DNA of 64,000 nt from Mesodorylaimus sp. YZB2_4 (Eukaryota; Nematoda; Enoplea; Dorylaimida; Dorylaimidae): positions 1 to 64,000 of the forward strand of contig JASANH010000148.1 in NCBI GenBank assembly GCA_030248295.1. The letters run 5' to 3'. The translations under genes were made by a program, and so were the position numbers. Positions 32,049-42,639 of this stretch are shown here, one piece after another. The notes below the pieces were generated by a model, which was not told the origin of the DNA, did no database searches, and saw only the letters and a list, made by a program, of their open reading frames with translations. Numbering within the stretch: the stretch's first letter is position 1; every line of letters begins with the position of its first letter.

Positions 32049-35000
32049 CGCAAATGCCCGTAAAATGGATATCTAACGTGAGCTGATGCCAGAAGAGCGA
32101 AGACAGGCCGAAGAATAGGCACCACAACCACTGGTCCAGTCGAAGAGGGGCTGTCAAGAAGACACTGTCTCCAGCTTCCACTATGATGATCTGAAAGGAG
32201 CCAGGAAATAGCATTGGCCAGAAGAGACGTCAGGAGGGGAGACTGCAACCGTGCCTGGCAGGCGAAGGAGAGAATGCGACCGATCGGCAGACGCCCGCTA
32301 GGTCACAGACCTGGCCGAGCGGGGGTTGAGATCGATTGTTCTCTCCCTGTGGCCACGGCCAGCCAGACAGGTGACAATATGGTATAAAGATGGCACTAAG
32401 CACTGCTTACTTGCATAATCACTGCAATCAGCCACAATGAACAGAAGACACGATTTTGAAGAATCCCAACGAAAACATTCCGCTCGCCATCCGTTCTTCG
32501 GCAGTTGATCTCGTTGAAGAGGGTCACGAGGACGAACGTGTTGAATATGATTGTGAAGTGCTGAGTTGGCGGCGAGTTCCAACTCAGCAAACGGGCATCG
32601 TCGATGGAGAATAAGCGGGGGGCCGCGAACAGGAGAATGAGGAGGAGGAGTGCTTGGAAAAAGGCTTGTTTGATTATGCCTTCGAGGACTCGGGGACCCA
32701 CGATGGGTTTGTTCCTGCCGTATCGATCGACTGGCTTCTTAATAAGGGCTTCGGTAGCCGGCTCACTGGCCAAGGATAAGGCTGACATGGTGTCGCCGAT
32801 CATGTTCATCCACAGGAATTGAATGGCCTGCGAGAAATGAATTTGGGCACTTATGAAGGGTCTGCACGGCGAGGTTGTGTGAGTGTTGCACAGACGATGG
32901 CATGATGCTGGCATTTCTCAGCGAATACTTAACTGTGTGCTGGTCGGTGACATGTCAGACATTCTGGTTTTGGTCAGGGTGTAGAGGCTCGACTGGCAAT
33001 CGATACTCTGCACTGAGCCAGATGGGAGCCTCACCCGTCAGGGTGATGTTTCAGCCGTGGACTAGGTCGGGTGATTTGGTTGGCTACCCTGACGTAGTGC
33101 ACAGGGCTCTGCAGTATTACAGTCGCATTACACGGGGTTGTGAGTGATCGGCCGATGCGCGTCAATTAAGATTACACCATATCGAAGAGAGGATTATGGT
33201 GAGTCTTCCTGCCTCAAGGCTCGAGTTCGCTAAGAACTATATTAAGAAGCACCTGGATTTGAATGCTAGGAATCATCTGCGCCGCCAGCCACCCGACATA
33301 TTCAGAAAAATGATCTATTGAGATGGAACCATTGAAATCCTTGGCTCGCCCTATGGCTATCTAGGGGTGATCGGAGGATGGCTCAAGCCACAGGAACTAC
33401 CCCACGCAGTCTGTGGATACTGCAAATCACTTTGATTTCGCGGTGCCCCATTTCCCCGGTTCTGGACTTTTGCAAAATTTCGCGGATACAAATTTTCGCG
33501 GTTTGTGGCTGACCGTCAGTCATCAGTTCTGGTTATGCATATGATGAATCTCCGGCTGATACTTCAGACTTCGATATATATAGAAGTCTGAAGTACCAGC
33601 GGTATAACGGTATAATGGTAACAGGTATATTGATAAGGTCAAAGCATGCGGACATGAATTAATGGAAACTGATCCGGGTTGGAGTTCAACTTAATGTTAT
33701 GAGCAGGTGGTTGAAAACAAGGTAAAACTGAACCTATGCTATCTCTGGAAATCCAGGTTCACTACATAAAAATTTCGCGGAAGGAAATTTTCGCGGTCCA
33801 GGCCATCCGCGAAAACCGCGAAATTAAAGTGATTTACAGTACCTTGTGCTATAGTTTCTTGCCAACACACCACAAGGCCCGTATAGACTCACAATTCGGG
33901 GAGCAGCCGCACGCGCCAGCCGTCGAAGCGGCTCTGACGGACCTGAGCCCGGAGTGCTTAGGTAGCAAGTTCAGACCTGAAACTCGAAACCAGTGCGGAT
34001 GCCTGCAAGTCAAACCGGACACTCGACCTCGCTCTCGGTCTCGTATGGACCCCGACTTAGGAGAAAGGGACCGGCTCCCTGAACCAGTGCACCAAGCCAG
34101 AGAGCATAGTCCAGACCAATCATACCATCATGACTCATAGTGCCCGCCTGGAGCACCGTGTACTTGGTCTCTACACTGTACAACTCCAGGTTCACCAGCA
34201 CTATAGTGAGTGGTAATAACAGAAGGATCCGTAGGCACTATACTGTACTCCCTTGCCTACATGGGTACTCACTTTGATAGGAGCATCATTGGAAGTAAGA
34301 CTGGCAGTGACTGTGAAAATGACAGCGACCAAATTGCAGGTGAGTTGGAATTGGAGGAAGCGTGCAATAGACTCGTATATGCTCCTTCCGTACATGACTG
34401 CCTTGACGATGGTGTAGAAATTGTCGTCAGTGAGAACAATATCGGACGCTTCCTTGGCTACGTCAGTGCCAGTTTTACCCTAAAAGGACGAAAGAAGAGG
34501 CATTAAGTCAATCAGGTGAATGGCTTCGACCTCATTGCACCGACCATTGCCAGCCCTACGTCGGCTGTCTTCAAAGCAGGTGCATCATTCGTCCCATCAC
34601 CCGTCACGGCCACCACTTCGGGTCTCTGCTTATCAATTGAGCTGCTAATGATACCCTTGACAACGTTATACTTGTCCAGAGGAGAAACCCGAGCGAGCAC
34701 CCTTAGACGAGGCCATACACTGTCGAACATGGCCTGGCTTAGCCGGCCCTGCTCATCCCGGATTCGAGTGTTGAATTCGCGTCCATCCATGATCACAGGC
34801 TCTCTATCGTCCGGGCTGACTATGCCGCATTGACGAGCTATGGCCCGAGCCGTGTTCACGTTGTCTCCAGTGATCATCCTGACTACAATGCCGGCTGTCT
34901 GACACATTTGGATGGCCTTAGGTGCCTCTGGCCTGACTGGATCCTCCAGTCCGACGATGGCGATGCAGATAAGGTCACTTACGACACCAGACTCCTCGGA

Positions 35001-38000
35001 CCAGTCGAACGGCTGGTCTATGTCCCTGAAACGTATGTGAGTCCGCATAGCTGGCAGGTGACGTGGCGCTTGCGCCGAGCCAAGAAGCCAGAGTAGTCAA
35101 TCAAATTCTGCGACCTGCTTCGCGGCTGGAGCACTTGCTTGACGAGTGGTGCAAATGCGGGGGGGGGGGTCACTTGCTCCGAGGCCTCCAGTCTGTGCCA
35201 GGTTTGATTACCTGTAGGCAATGCACAATGTTCGAAGTGCGGCAGCCGACATTGTTTCTATTCCTTGCCTCTTAATGTCATCTCGTTTCTGCTCTGACAG
35301 TGTTTGAATTTGGCCACTCAAGTCGAGAATAGCATTGCATTTGTCCAATATTATCTCAGACGCTCCCTTGACCAAAACGCGATAGAACTTGGAGTTAGTG
35401 TCCCCCAAATCAATCACTGTGGCCATGTACTTTCGGGAAGAGTTGAATGTGAAGACCTGAACGAAAGGGTGTGTGAACAGAGGGAACATGCACTTCTATG
35501 AGTACCTTGATGAAGCTTTCTTCCGGCCATTGTTGCCTGACCCGTTGATAGTCTTGCTTTTGGTTCGAGACGAAATTAAGTAAGCCGCATTCGATTCCAT
35601 TACCCAGGAACGTGGACGAACCGTTTCCATTCGCGGACGAGATTTGTGACGTGTAGCTGCTGTTGACACAAATATTCTGTACTAGCATATCTCTCACTTG
35701 GTAAGGTAAGCCTTGGAATTGAGAATTTTGCTTGAATGTGGTACCTGCACGAATCAGGCACAAGTTAGGTTTATCATCCTGTCCTGGTCCACATTAGACC
35801 CAACACTGGTCAGCACAAACCTTAAATCTGAGGGCCTGTCTGAGGTTGAGGGGACACAGGGTACACCCAGGAATGAGGGAGGAGGCAAGGCCCCAGGATT
35901 ACAATACTTACCTCCAATGTAACACTGGGTGACGGTCATACGATTCATGGTCAGGGTGCCAGTCTTATCCGTGCATATAGTCGTAGCACTGCCCATGGTC
36001 TCGCAGGTCGACAGATGCCGCACGAGAATGTTCTCTTTCATCATTTGCTAAAAAGGTGAGGGAAGATGCACACGTCTTTAGTATTTCCTGACAACTATAA
36101 CCTGTTTTCTTTGAGAATATACACAACCTTCACGTGCCGCACGGTGCATTCCCGCAGAAAACAGATAGTATGTCAAGCCTGGGAAGCAGCGAAGTGCGTG
36201 TCTCTGTAACCCTGGCGCCTGGCTGGCCATGGCGAGTGAGAGCGATACCGATCTCCCCTGGCTGGGAGACGTCAACCCCTCGCGTTGATGTTTCAGCCGC
36301 AGATGGTCGTGAGACTTGCCTTGTTTCGGACGGAGTTTTTGTCCCGCCGACTTTGGCCAGCCACACCGCACCCCCTCATGCGCCCGCCAGGCTTGATTAC
36401 ATGTACATACCTTCACAGCATAAGCCAGTGAGAAGGTGACAGCCAGGGGCAGTCCATCGGGAAGTACCATCACTAGGATGCTGATGCCTTCGATTAGGAA
36501 CTCCATCAAGTGCTGCAAGTCCTTGACCCGAAAGGGATCCTTGTTCACTGCGTACGTTCTGATTACATATCTCAGAAGCAGGATGGCGGTGCAGAGCACC
36601 CCGGCCGCGATACCTGAAATGGGAATCCGTCGTCAGTGGTCTGGTCGACCTGATGCTTGCGCTCTAGGCGCGGTGAGGGTTTGTTAGGCCAGTCCTCTTG
36701 TAATGTGACTGGTGGATCTTTTGCACCACTCCCAGGGCCAGCCGAGTCTTCCGACCTGGTCCATGGCTGAAACATCACCCTGACGGCGGAGAGTATCGAC
36801 TGCCAGTCGAGCCTCTACACTTCACGGGGAGAGTGGACGATGGACTAGTTATCTGCTCAGGAGTACAACGGGTGGGGTCCTGAAAATGGGTGTTCTGAAC
36901 CAACCTATGCTCATCAGCAGGTAAGACAATGCTCGTTCATGCTCGGCTTTGGTCTTTTGGCGAGCAGGTCACCCTGCCGTGTATTATGAGGAATGGTCGA
37001 TGGCATGCCACACTTATGACATATATGCCCGTATTTTTGGCCTAGGGTCACCTAGCTTAGGGGAGATCGCAACGCGCTAATACACTTACGGTTACAAAAA
37101 ACTCAGGAAGGGACCTGCAATCGCCTTTCCCCTTGTTTATGTGCCCCTGGTCTGAACTAAGTGTGACCCCCTGTCACGGGTAGAATACCCCAACGCGTAC
37201 TATGGTTCGAATCACTATTGCGTGGTACAGTTACAGAAACAGACGGTAGAACGGTGACACTGTACTGCCGACTGGCGGACACTTCTACAAAAGTAGAACC
37301 ATAGCAAGCAAAGAATGCAGCAAGGGGGCAGCTGGCCAGGACCCAACCACAAATAGAAGGGCTGAGGAACAGTCTCAATGAGGCCAGGAGGGACCATGTA
37401 TCAAACCAGTCAGGACTAGATCCAGGCCTCGCTCAAGAGACGGAGGAATGCGGAGGTATATTCACGTGCGCAAGAGGCATAAGTGCGGCTCTTACACTAG
37501 GGCACGAGGTAAACTTGGGGTCGACTTTTAGTACTCCTCCGAGGGGGACCAACTCTGAATGACCACGCACTAGGCGGTAACAGCCAAATCACCGTACTGG
37601 AGGGGGCGTAAGCAGGTACCTACCCATGTATCCAATCCGCATTCCCAACTTTGATAATTTTTTGTACAATATCGACTTTTTCGGATCCGCCTGATCAGAG
37701 AATCTCTCATGTTCGGCCACGAGGCTGATCTTCCTTTCGTCTTTGGGTACAGTCCCGTAGCCATTTCCCATTGCATGGCCATTCAGCAACTCTTTCTCCG
37801 CGTCATCACCTAAACATAAGTTCCAGAAATCCTGCCCCTTACTTTGTCATACTGTACCTTTTCCATTCTTGCTCCTCCATTTGTTCATGGTGAGGCTCAT
37901 CCTACGCAGGGCATTTCGCAGTCGGTTGCACACCCGTTTTCTGCGATCAGACGTTTTTGGTGCAGCTTCCAGAAGTTGGACGATGATGCCAATCTGCGAT

Positions 38001-40098
38001 TTATTTCCGACTGCAGTCACGACCATTCTTCCCCTGCCTTCCATGACGTGAGTTGCTGAAACGGGCGAGACTGTCGAAGCAGGATTCGTCAAAGGGTGTG
38101 GTCGCTTACTGGACCAAATCATAGGGTCTATGTCCAGTCCCTTGCGCACATATATTGACTCGCCAGTCAAAGAGGACTCGTCCATGCTCAGATCATTGCT
38201 GTGGATGATCACTCCATCAGCGGGCAAGCAGTCGCCGTACTTGACAAGGCATATGTCGCCCACCACAATGTCCGCTGTCTCGACCATTCGTTGCTTGCCG
38301 TCACGCACCACACTGAACTGACGCTCGTGTTCCAGCTTGGCTCTCAAGCGATAGAACTCTTTCTCTTTGTTGTACTGCGTGCCAGCCGTGGCCAGTACGA
38401 CAATCAGGACTGTTGTGAATATGGATAAGCTTTCCAACATGTCTGCCTTGGTTTCAGACTGGTCGCCCCTGTCAGCTGTAATGTACAATCTCGTACGGGA
38501 CATATTCCAAAGTGGGAGAGGCCCTAGTTGGCATTGCTGAGGGCCAGGGTTCGGTCCCTGTGTCATTTCTCCGCCCTCTGCTTGTTTCATGAGGCATGGG
38601 CACCTACCACGGCCCGCGCCATGTCCTAGTGGTTAAGGCGTCTGCCTCTCACGCTAGGTGCCCACTTATAGGGAAGGGTTCGACTGCCGCCTGGGCAAAA
38701 TATGACTGTCAGTTTATGTGTCCGAGCCCTCGAGTGCGCTGTACAGTGCTTGGCTATGGCTAAAGTATGACATGACAACAATCGACCCAAAGTGGAGTCG
38801 GGCTTACTCCAAAATGTCATAGCGAATGAAACAATGGCCGCTATGAATAGCATGATCAGGATACGATCACTGGCAGCAGCCAACACCAATTTGAAAAACG
38901 ATTTTGATTTGCCTCGAGTAGATATATTTTGACCAAAAATTTGTTTACGCTTTTCGACATGACTGCTGGAGATACCTGAAAGGGCTGTCACGGTTGCCAA
39001 GGGCCAGCTGTGCGCAGGGGAGGAGAGCGCCAGTGGGACCTAAAATTTGGAGATAGTGGAGCAACGGAGGGATTTTTGTGCGTGCTACACAACTTCAGGA
39101 TGGAACTCAAGGTTGCTAACGGTCATCCGGCTTGGCTTCCAGTAAGTGATCCTTGGATGCCTCCTGGTGGTTATCCCATAGAGAGGTTTGGCTTGTCAAC
39201 GTATACTTAGAAGAGAGCCAGTGAGGTATCCAGGGTGGTTCCCGTTTCTTGAAGTTTGTGTATGAACCTCACAATAAAACGGGTGACAGCTCTGCCCAAC
39301 GAATTATGGGAGTGGACCTTCAATGTCTGGTCCATGCTCTCATGCGGGTCCCGCTTGTAGAGGCTCGATTGGCAATCGATGCTGTGCACGGAGCCGCTTG
39401 GAGCCGTGATTGATATTTCATGGACTTGGACGGAAGACTTGGTTGGCCGCCCTGGGTTTTTAGAGAAGTGCAAAAGCTCCACTGCTCACTCCCACCAATA
39501 ATACGGACCCAGTCGTATTGCACGCTGTGGCCACACAGTCTAAACTCCACTGTACCAGTTGTGTGGACACATAGCCTGCATCGTCAGGGGCCTGAGGGCT
39601 TATGAGGGGCGGTTTTCCTGCACTCCGACTGGAGCAGGTAGTCTTGCGACTATACCTACGGCTGAAACATCAACTGGAGAGGTTGACGTCTCCCAGCCAG
39701 GGGGGTGGGGGGGCGCACACTCGACAGCAACGCCCACACGGCCAGAGTAAGAGATGTTGTTCAATTCTCATCAACGACAATATTTTTCCAAGAAATGAGG
39801 AAAAGTTGCCGTGAGCGCTAGAGCCCATGCTTATAAACATACTTCACTGCTTCCTGGCCATCTGCAGGCAAAATCCTTTGCTCAAATTAGAACAGCAGAA
39901 AAACCTGAAGCAACCACACACCTTACCATTATCGGGGCAAGTACCCAGTGCCTTGCACAATCCATAAGCATCACCAAAGTCGTCAACGAGTCTCTGTTTG
40001 GCTTCCTTTTTTTTCAGTTTCGATAATGCATTTAAGTTAGACAAGATTTTCTCATAATTTTCCAATTGAAAATCTCCTCCTAAATGTCCATTTTCCAT
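32049..40098 (-). CDS. PMCA: Plasma-membrane Ca2+-transporting P-type ATPase (PMCA), 3' end not found
   Basis: Thirteen exons on the minus strand: 40098-39927, 38975-38808, 38475-38110, 38055-37858, 37809-37624, 36613-36411, 36047-35912, 35744-35506, 35456-35212, 35025-34545, 34479-34273, 32827-32411 and 32190-about 32049; about 1,053 residues, all phases match. The N-terminal [13 protein letters not shown] and RKQIFGQN are PMCA-specific. LTGES is the actuator loop, PDGLP in TM4 is a mild variant of [20 protein letters not shown] is the phosphorylation site, KGASEIIL the nucleotide domain, [12 protein letters not shown] the hinge, and [18 protein letters not shown] is TM6. It exports Ca2+ from the cytosol. 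Coding reaches TM10 (QWLWCLFF); the calmodulin-binding tail must lie further downstream and was not recognised. The last donor (gtaccc) is uncertain. It is divergent to the GPCR gene, 750 bases apart. Confidence 0.92.
32243..32372 (+). mobile_element. TGTAACC-family MITE, diverged copy in PMCA intron
   Basis: It starts gcaaccgtgcctggcaggcg and contains gattgttctctccctgtgg and ccagccagacagg, in the family order, but lacks the central palindrome. It lies in PMCA intron 12 (between 32190 and 32411). Confidence 0.45.
32980..33100 (+). repeat. Dispersed 120-bp repeat (copy 1)
   Basis: It contains tgtagaggctcgactggcaa, tcgatactctgc, then gtgatgtttcagccgtggac and ggttggctaccctg. It is matched by 36725-36830 (inverted) and 39355-39455 (direct), all within or next to PMCA. 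Confidence 0.6.
33420..33839. mobile_element. Mariner-type MITE with TA target duplication
   Basis: The terminal inverted repeats are 25 bp, 33420-33444 and 33815-33839, matching at 23 of 25 positions (ctg[c/t]aaatcacttt[g/a]atttcgcgg). Both ends are flanked by TA (33418-33419 and 33840-33841), the Tc1/mariner target-site duplication. The 420-bp interior has no transposase frame and carries extra tttcgcgg motifs in both orientations. It lies in the 1.4-kb PMCA intron between exons 11 and 12. Confidence 0.85.
36205..36405 (-). mobile_element. TGTAACC-ended MITE in PMCA intron 6
   Basis: It has ctgtaaccctggcgcctggc at the plus-strand left end and gccaggcttgattacatg at the right. The core gacgtcaacccctcgcgttg and gatgtttcagccgc is the inverted form of the family core. 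It lies directly beside PMCA exon 7 and was copied together with it to 53957-54127. Confidence 0.7.
36725..36830 (-). repeat. Dispersed 120-bp repeat (copy 2, inverted)
   Basis: It carries the same motifs in reverse complement (gactggcaatcg as cgactgccagtcgag; tcagccatggaccagg in opposite order). PMCA intron 5. Confidence 0.5.
38618..38820 (+). mobile_element. SINE with tRNA-derived head in PMCA intron 2
   Basis: tagtggttaaggcgtctgcc fits an A box, and gaagggttcgactgcc fits a B box, with a long variable region between (cacgctaggtgcccactta), as in Leu/Ser-type tRNAs. The body agccctcgagtgcgctgta... with aagtatgacatgacaa recurs at 15012-15070. The right end may extend into the exon border at 38807; the element ends close to it. 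Confidence 0.65.
39355..39455 (+). repeat. Dispersed 120-bp repeat (copy 3)
   Basis: tgtagaggctcgattggcaa, tcgatgctgtgc and gacttggttggccgccctgg line up with 32985-33090. PMCA intron 1. Confidence 0.6.
39600..39725 (+). mobile_element. TGTAACC-family MITE fragment in PMCA intron 1
   Basis: ctccgactggagcagg, cttgcgactatacctacggc and tgaaacatcaactggagagg are as in the 10443 copy; the left terminus is lost and the right part ends near ccagccaggggg. Confidence 0.65.
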
Positions 40099-40099
40099 C

Positions 40100-40846
40100 G
40101 CAATACTGTGACTCGATGCGAACAAAGCGGAAATTTTAATTTTAATTCGGCAATCTAAATTTCACCAGGGCCACCAAAATTATTCTTTCGTTGTCTCAAT
40201 TTGCGAAAAACTCTGTTTCGTAAGACGATTTCACACAGTACACAATATGAACATATGTCTAGCGGGAGAGAAAGGGAGTGTGTATGGGTTACCCTACTTG
40301 GCTCGGCGGTGTCTTGTTTCGAAACTCGTTTAATAGTTTTCTATTCCAGGCAAATCTGGTCTTCTGCCGACCCCACACACTTGCGTACAAAAGAGTTCAA
40401 AGTTCCTACAGCTTGCCATTCTCCTTTTGCCCAATTTCGAAATTTTAAAAGTAGGACGCTTATTATGCGCAAAATTTTTTCTGACTAGAACGCCTATTCA
40501 ACTCATTGATTGAGCACATTTTTTTGATGGACTTGCAGGATTTTTTTGTGAACTACATTTGTATAGGCGAAGTGAGCAATGATGGCAAGGGCAGTTTGTT
40601 AGGGAATCTAATCTTAGTTACCGGCAGACTCGAGCACCTTGATCAAGCAAAATACAATTTGGCCAGCTAGTACGTGCCCTGTGGGACAGCCGAGGGCCCA
40701 GAATGCCAATCCGATGCTCTCCCTGAAAATTTAATTTGCTTGAGGAGCTTCTCGTCAACACTTAAGCCGTGGGTGTTCTTAGATTGAGAAGAGCGAGGTA
40801 AAACTGAAGATTCGAAACGTGCGTGTTGTGGATGAGTGGATAGAGG
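40100..40846. promoter_or_regulatory. Shared upstream region of PMCA and the GPCR (divergent)
   Basis: 750 bases separate the two start codons, which face away from each other. No clear TATA box was found on either strand. Both 5' UTRs and any common promoter must lie here, unless upstream non-coding exons exist. Confidence 0.4.
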
Positions 40847-42635
40847 ATGGAGAGTGAGGACGACTTGTATTCTGGGCAAGAAGATGAAGAGATCGAAGAT
40901 GAGTTGTACATGTACGGATACCAGGATGTGGAAGAGGAGCTCTTGTTTGGCATTCAACGAACACAAGCCATCGCTTTGACTGCTATCGTGTGCATATCAT
41001 TTCTCGGCAACATATTCGTTTTATGTTCAATTTTTGTCTCTCATTATTCGCCTGGCTCGGCTCGACTAGTCTTCAGGCAGTTGCTGTGTCACATATGTAT
41101 TACAGACCTGGCTTACGGCATTTTCACTATTTTGCCACGAACGATTAACATTTTGACATTTCCACGATTTTATGGTGGCTATTTCGTGTGCAGACTAGTC
41201 AAGTTCTTGCAGCTTATTCCAGTCTATGTGTGTCCTTTTCTGACAGTGGTGTGCGCAGTGGAGCGATATGCGACTATTCGACGAAAAATTGATCCGAATG
41301 ATCCATTTTACTTGGTCGATAGGAGACGTATATCGTGGCGCGAGAGTCGATCTTTTGTGCACGTACTGTCATTTTGGGCTTGGATATGTGCTGTGGTCTT
41401 GTCAGCCCCGAACATATTAGCATTTCGATACGAATATTTGGACGAGGCGGGCACGATCGGGGCTTGCGTGTATCAAGTGCGCGAAGCCTATGAGCGTCTC
41501 TGGTTGATATTCCTGACATTCGCTACTTGGCTGGTGCCCCTGTTGATCGTATTGATCCTGGGGACTAGCTTGTTGGTTCGGTACCGCAAGAAATGTCGAA
41601 AGAATTCAAAGACGATGAGACGAATCAGGGAGAAGGTGGAGGAAGGGGAGAACGTGCGTGTGCTAGCATTTTTTTCCGCGGTCGTATTAATGAAGTACAT
41701 TTTATGGACGCCCTTCAACGTCACTAACATCGTGGGCACTAATTGGAAGGCTGCTCTGATTGGTAAGTGTGCAGAGGTGCACCCATTGAAGCCAGCGCAT
41801 TGAGTCAGTGCGGCCACCGTTTATCACCGGCCTTGCTGCCTGTGTCCCGGGTTGGAACTTAGGGACAGTCGGGACGGAAGTTCAGGCGAAACACTGTATG
41901 TTCTCTGGTCAGGAACGACCGCCGACAACTATCCGGTGTGCCAGAAAGAATGACCCTCTCAGAAAAGGCTGAAGAGTCGCGTCGCAAACTTTAGACTAAC
42001 ACAGGCAGACAGAGCATTCCCCAGTGTCCCGTCCAGTCCAGTCCACAGGCAGTCTATATTCCGATACATTCGCTCCCTGATGCTCTCACAGATGCCCTCG
42101 GACACTGACCAGAGGTTGCGCTCTAGTCTAGCTCATAGAATAGTAGGTATCACCATGGGGCACTTTTTGTGCTACAGTATAGTCCAAAGCTCACAGTCAG
42201 TGGCTGCCAAGCGGCCCTTCGCTCAGGTGTCCAGGTGCCCCGTGATCTTTTTCGCCATCTTTTTCGCCCACGTGCCCATTCTGATTACTGTAGGCCGATA
42301 GCGGGCCAGGCTGGATGTGTATTCTCTATTTTTCAGATGAGAACGTTTCTGTGGCCGTCACGTTGGCCAGTAACTGTTCGTGTTGCGTGCCGACAATAGT
42401 TTACGTCTTATTCGACTATAAAATCATTCGAGACAACATTTCGAGCGTGTTGTCCAAATTCACAAGAAGCAACTATTCGAGCGAGCTTGTAGAAGAACGA
42501 GTGGCTGCAAATGGCACTGAGCAAAGAGCTGAAGCCAAGGCATCCACTTCGACTCCCGTTCTGCTAGTTAATGATGCCGAGCCCCCGAGGCGTGATAGCA
42601 CTGTTGAGAAACATAGTCTTACCGTGAGAATATGA
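40847..42635 (+). CDS. Rhodopsin-class G-protein-coupled receptor, peptide-type
   Basis: Two exons, 40847-41762 and 42337-42635 (phase 1), give 404 residues. The N-terminus is short and very acidic with several Tyr next to Asp/Glu (possible tyrosine sulfation). TM1 has SFLGN, TM2 ITDLAYG, TM3 begins at a conserved Cys (VCRLVKFLQ) and ends CAVERYATI (ERY for DRY), TM5 and TM6 contain the class Pro (WLVPLL, LWTPFN), and TM7 ends CCVPTIVY instead of NPxxY. The combination LP near TM2, RLVKFLQ and YATI is reminiscent of GnRH/AKH/vasopressin/CCAP-type receptors; the ligand cannot be named. The C-tail is Ser/Thr/Glu rich. It lies head-to-head with PMCA. Confidence 0.85.
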
Positions 42636-42639
42636 GCGT

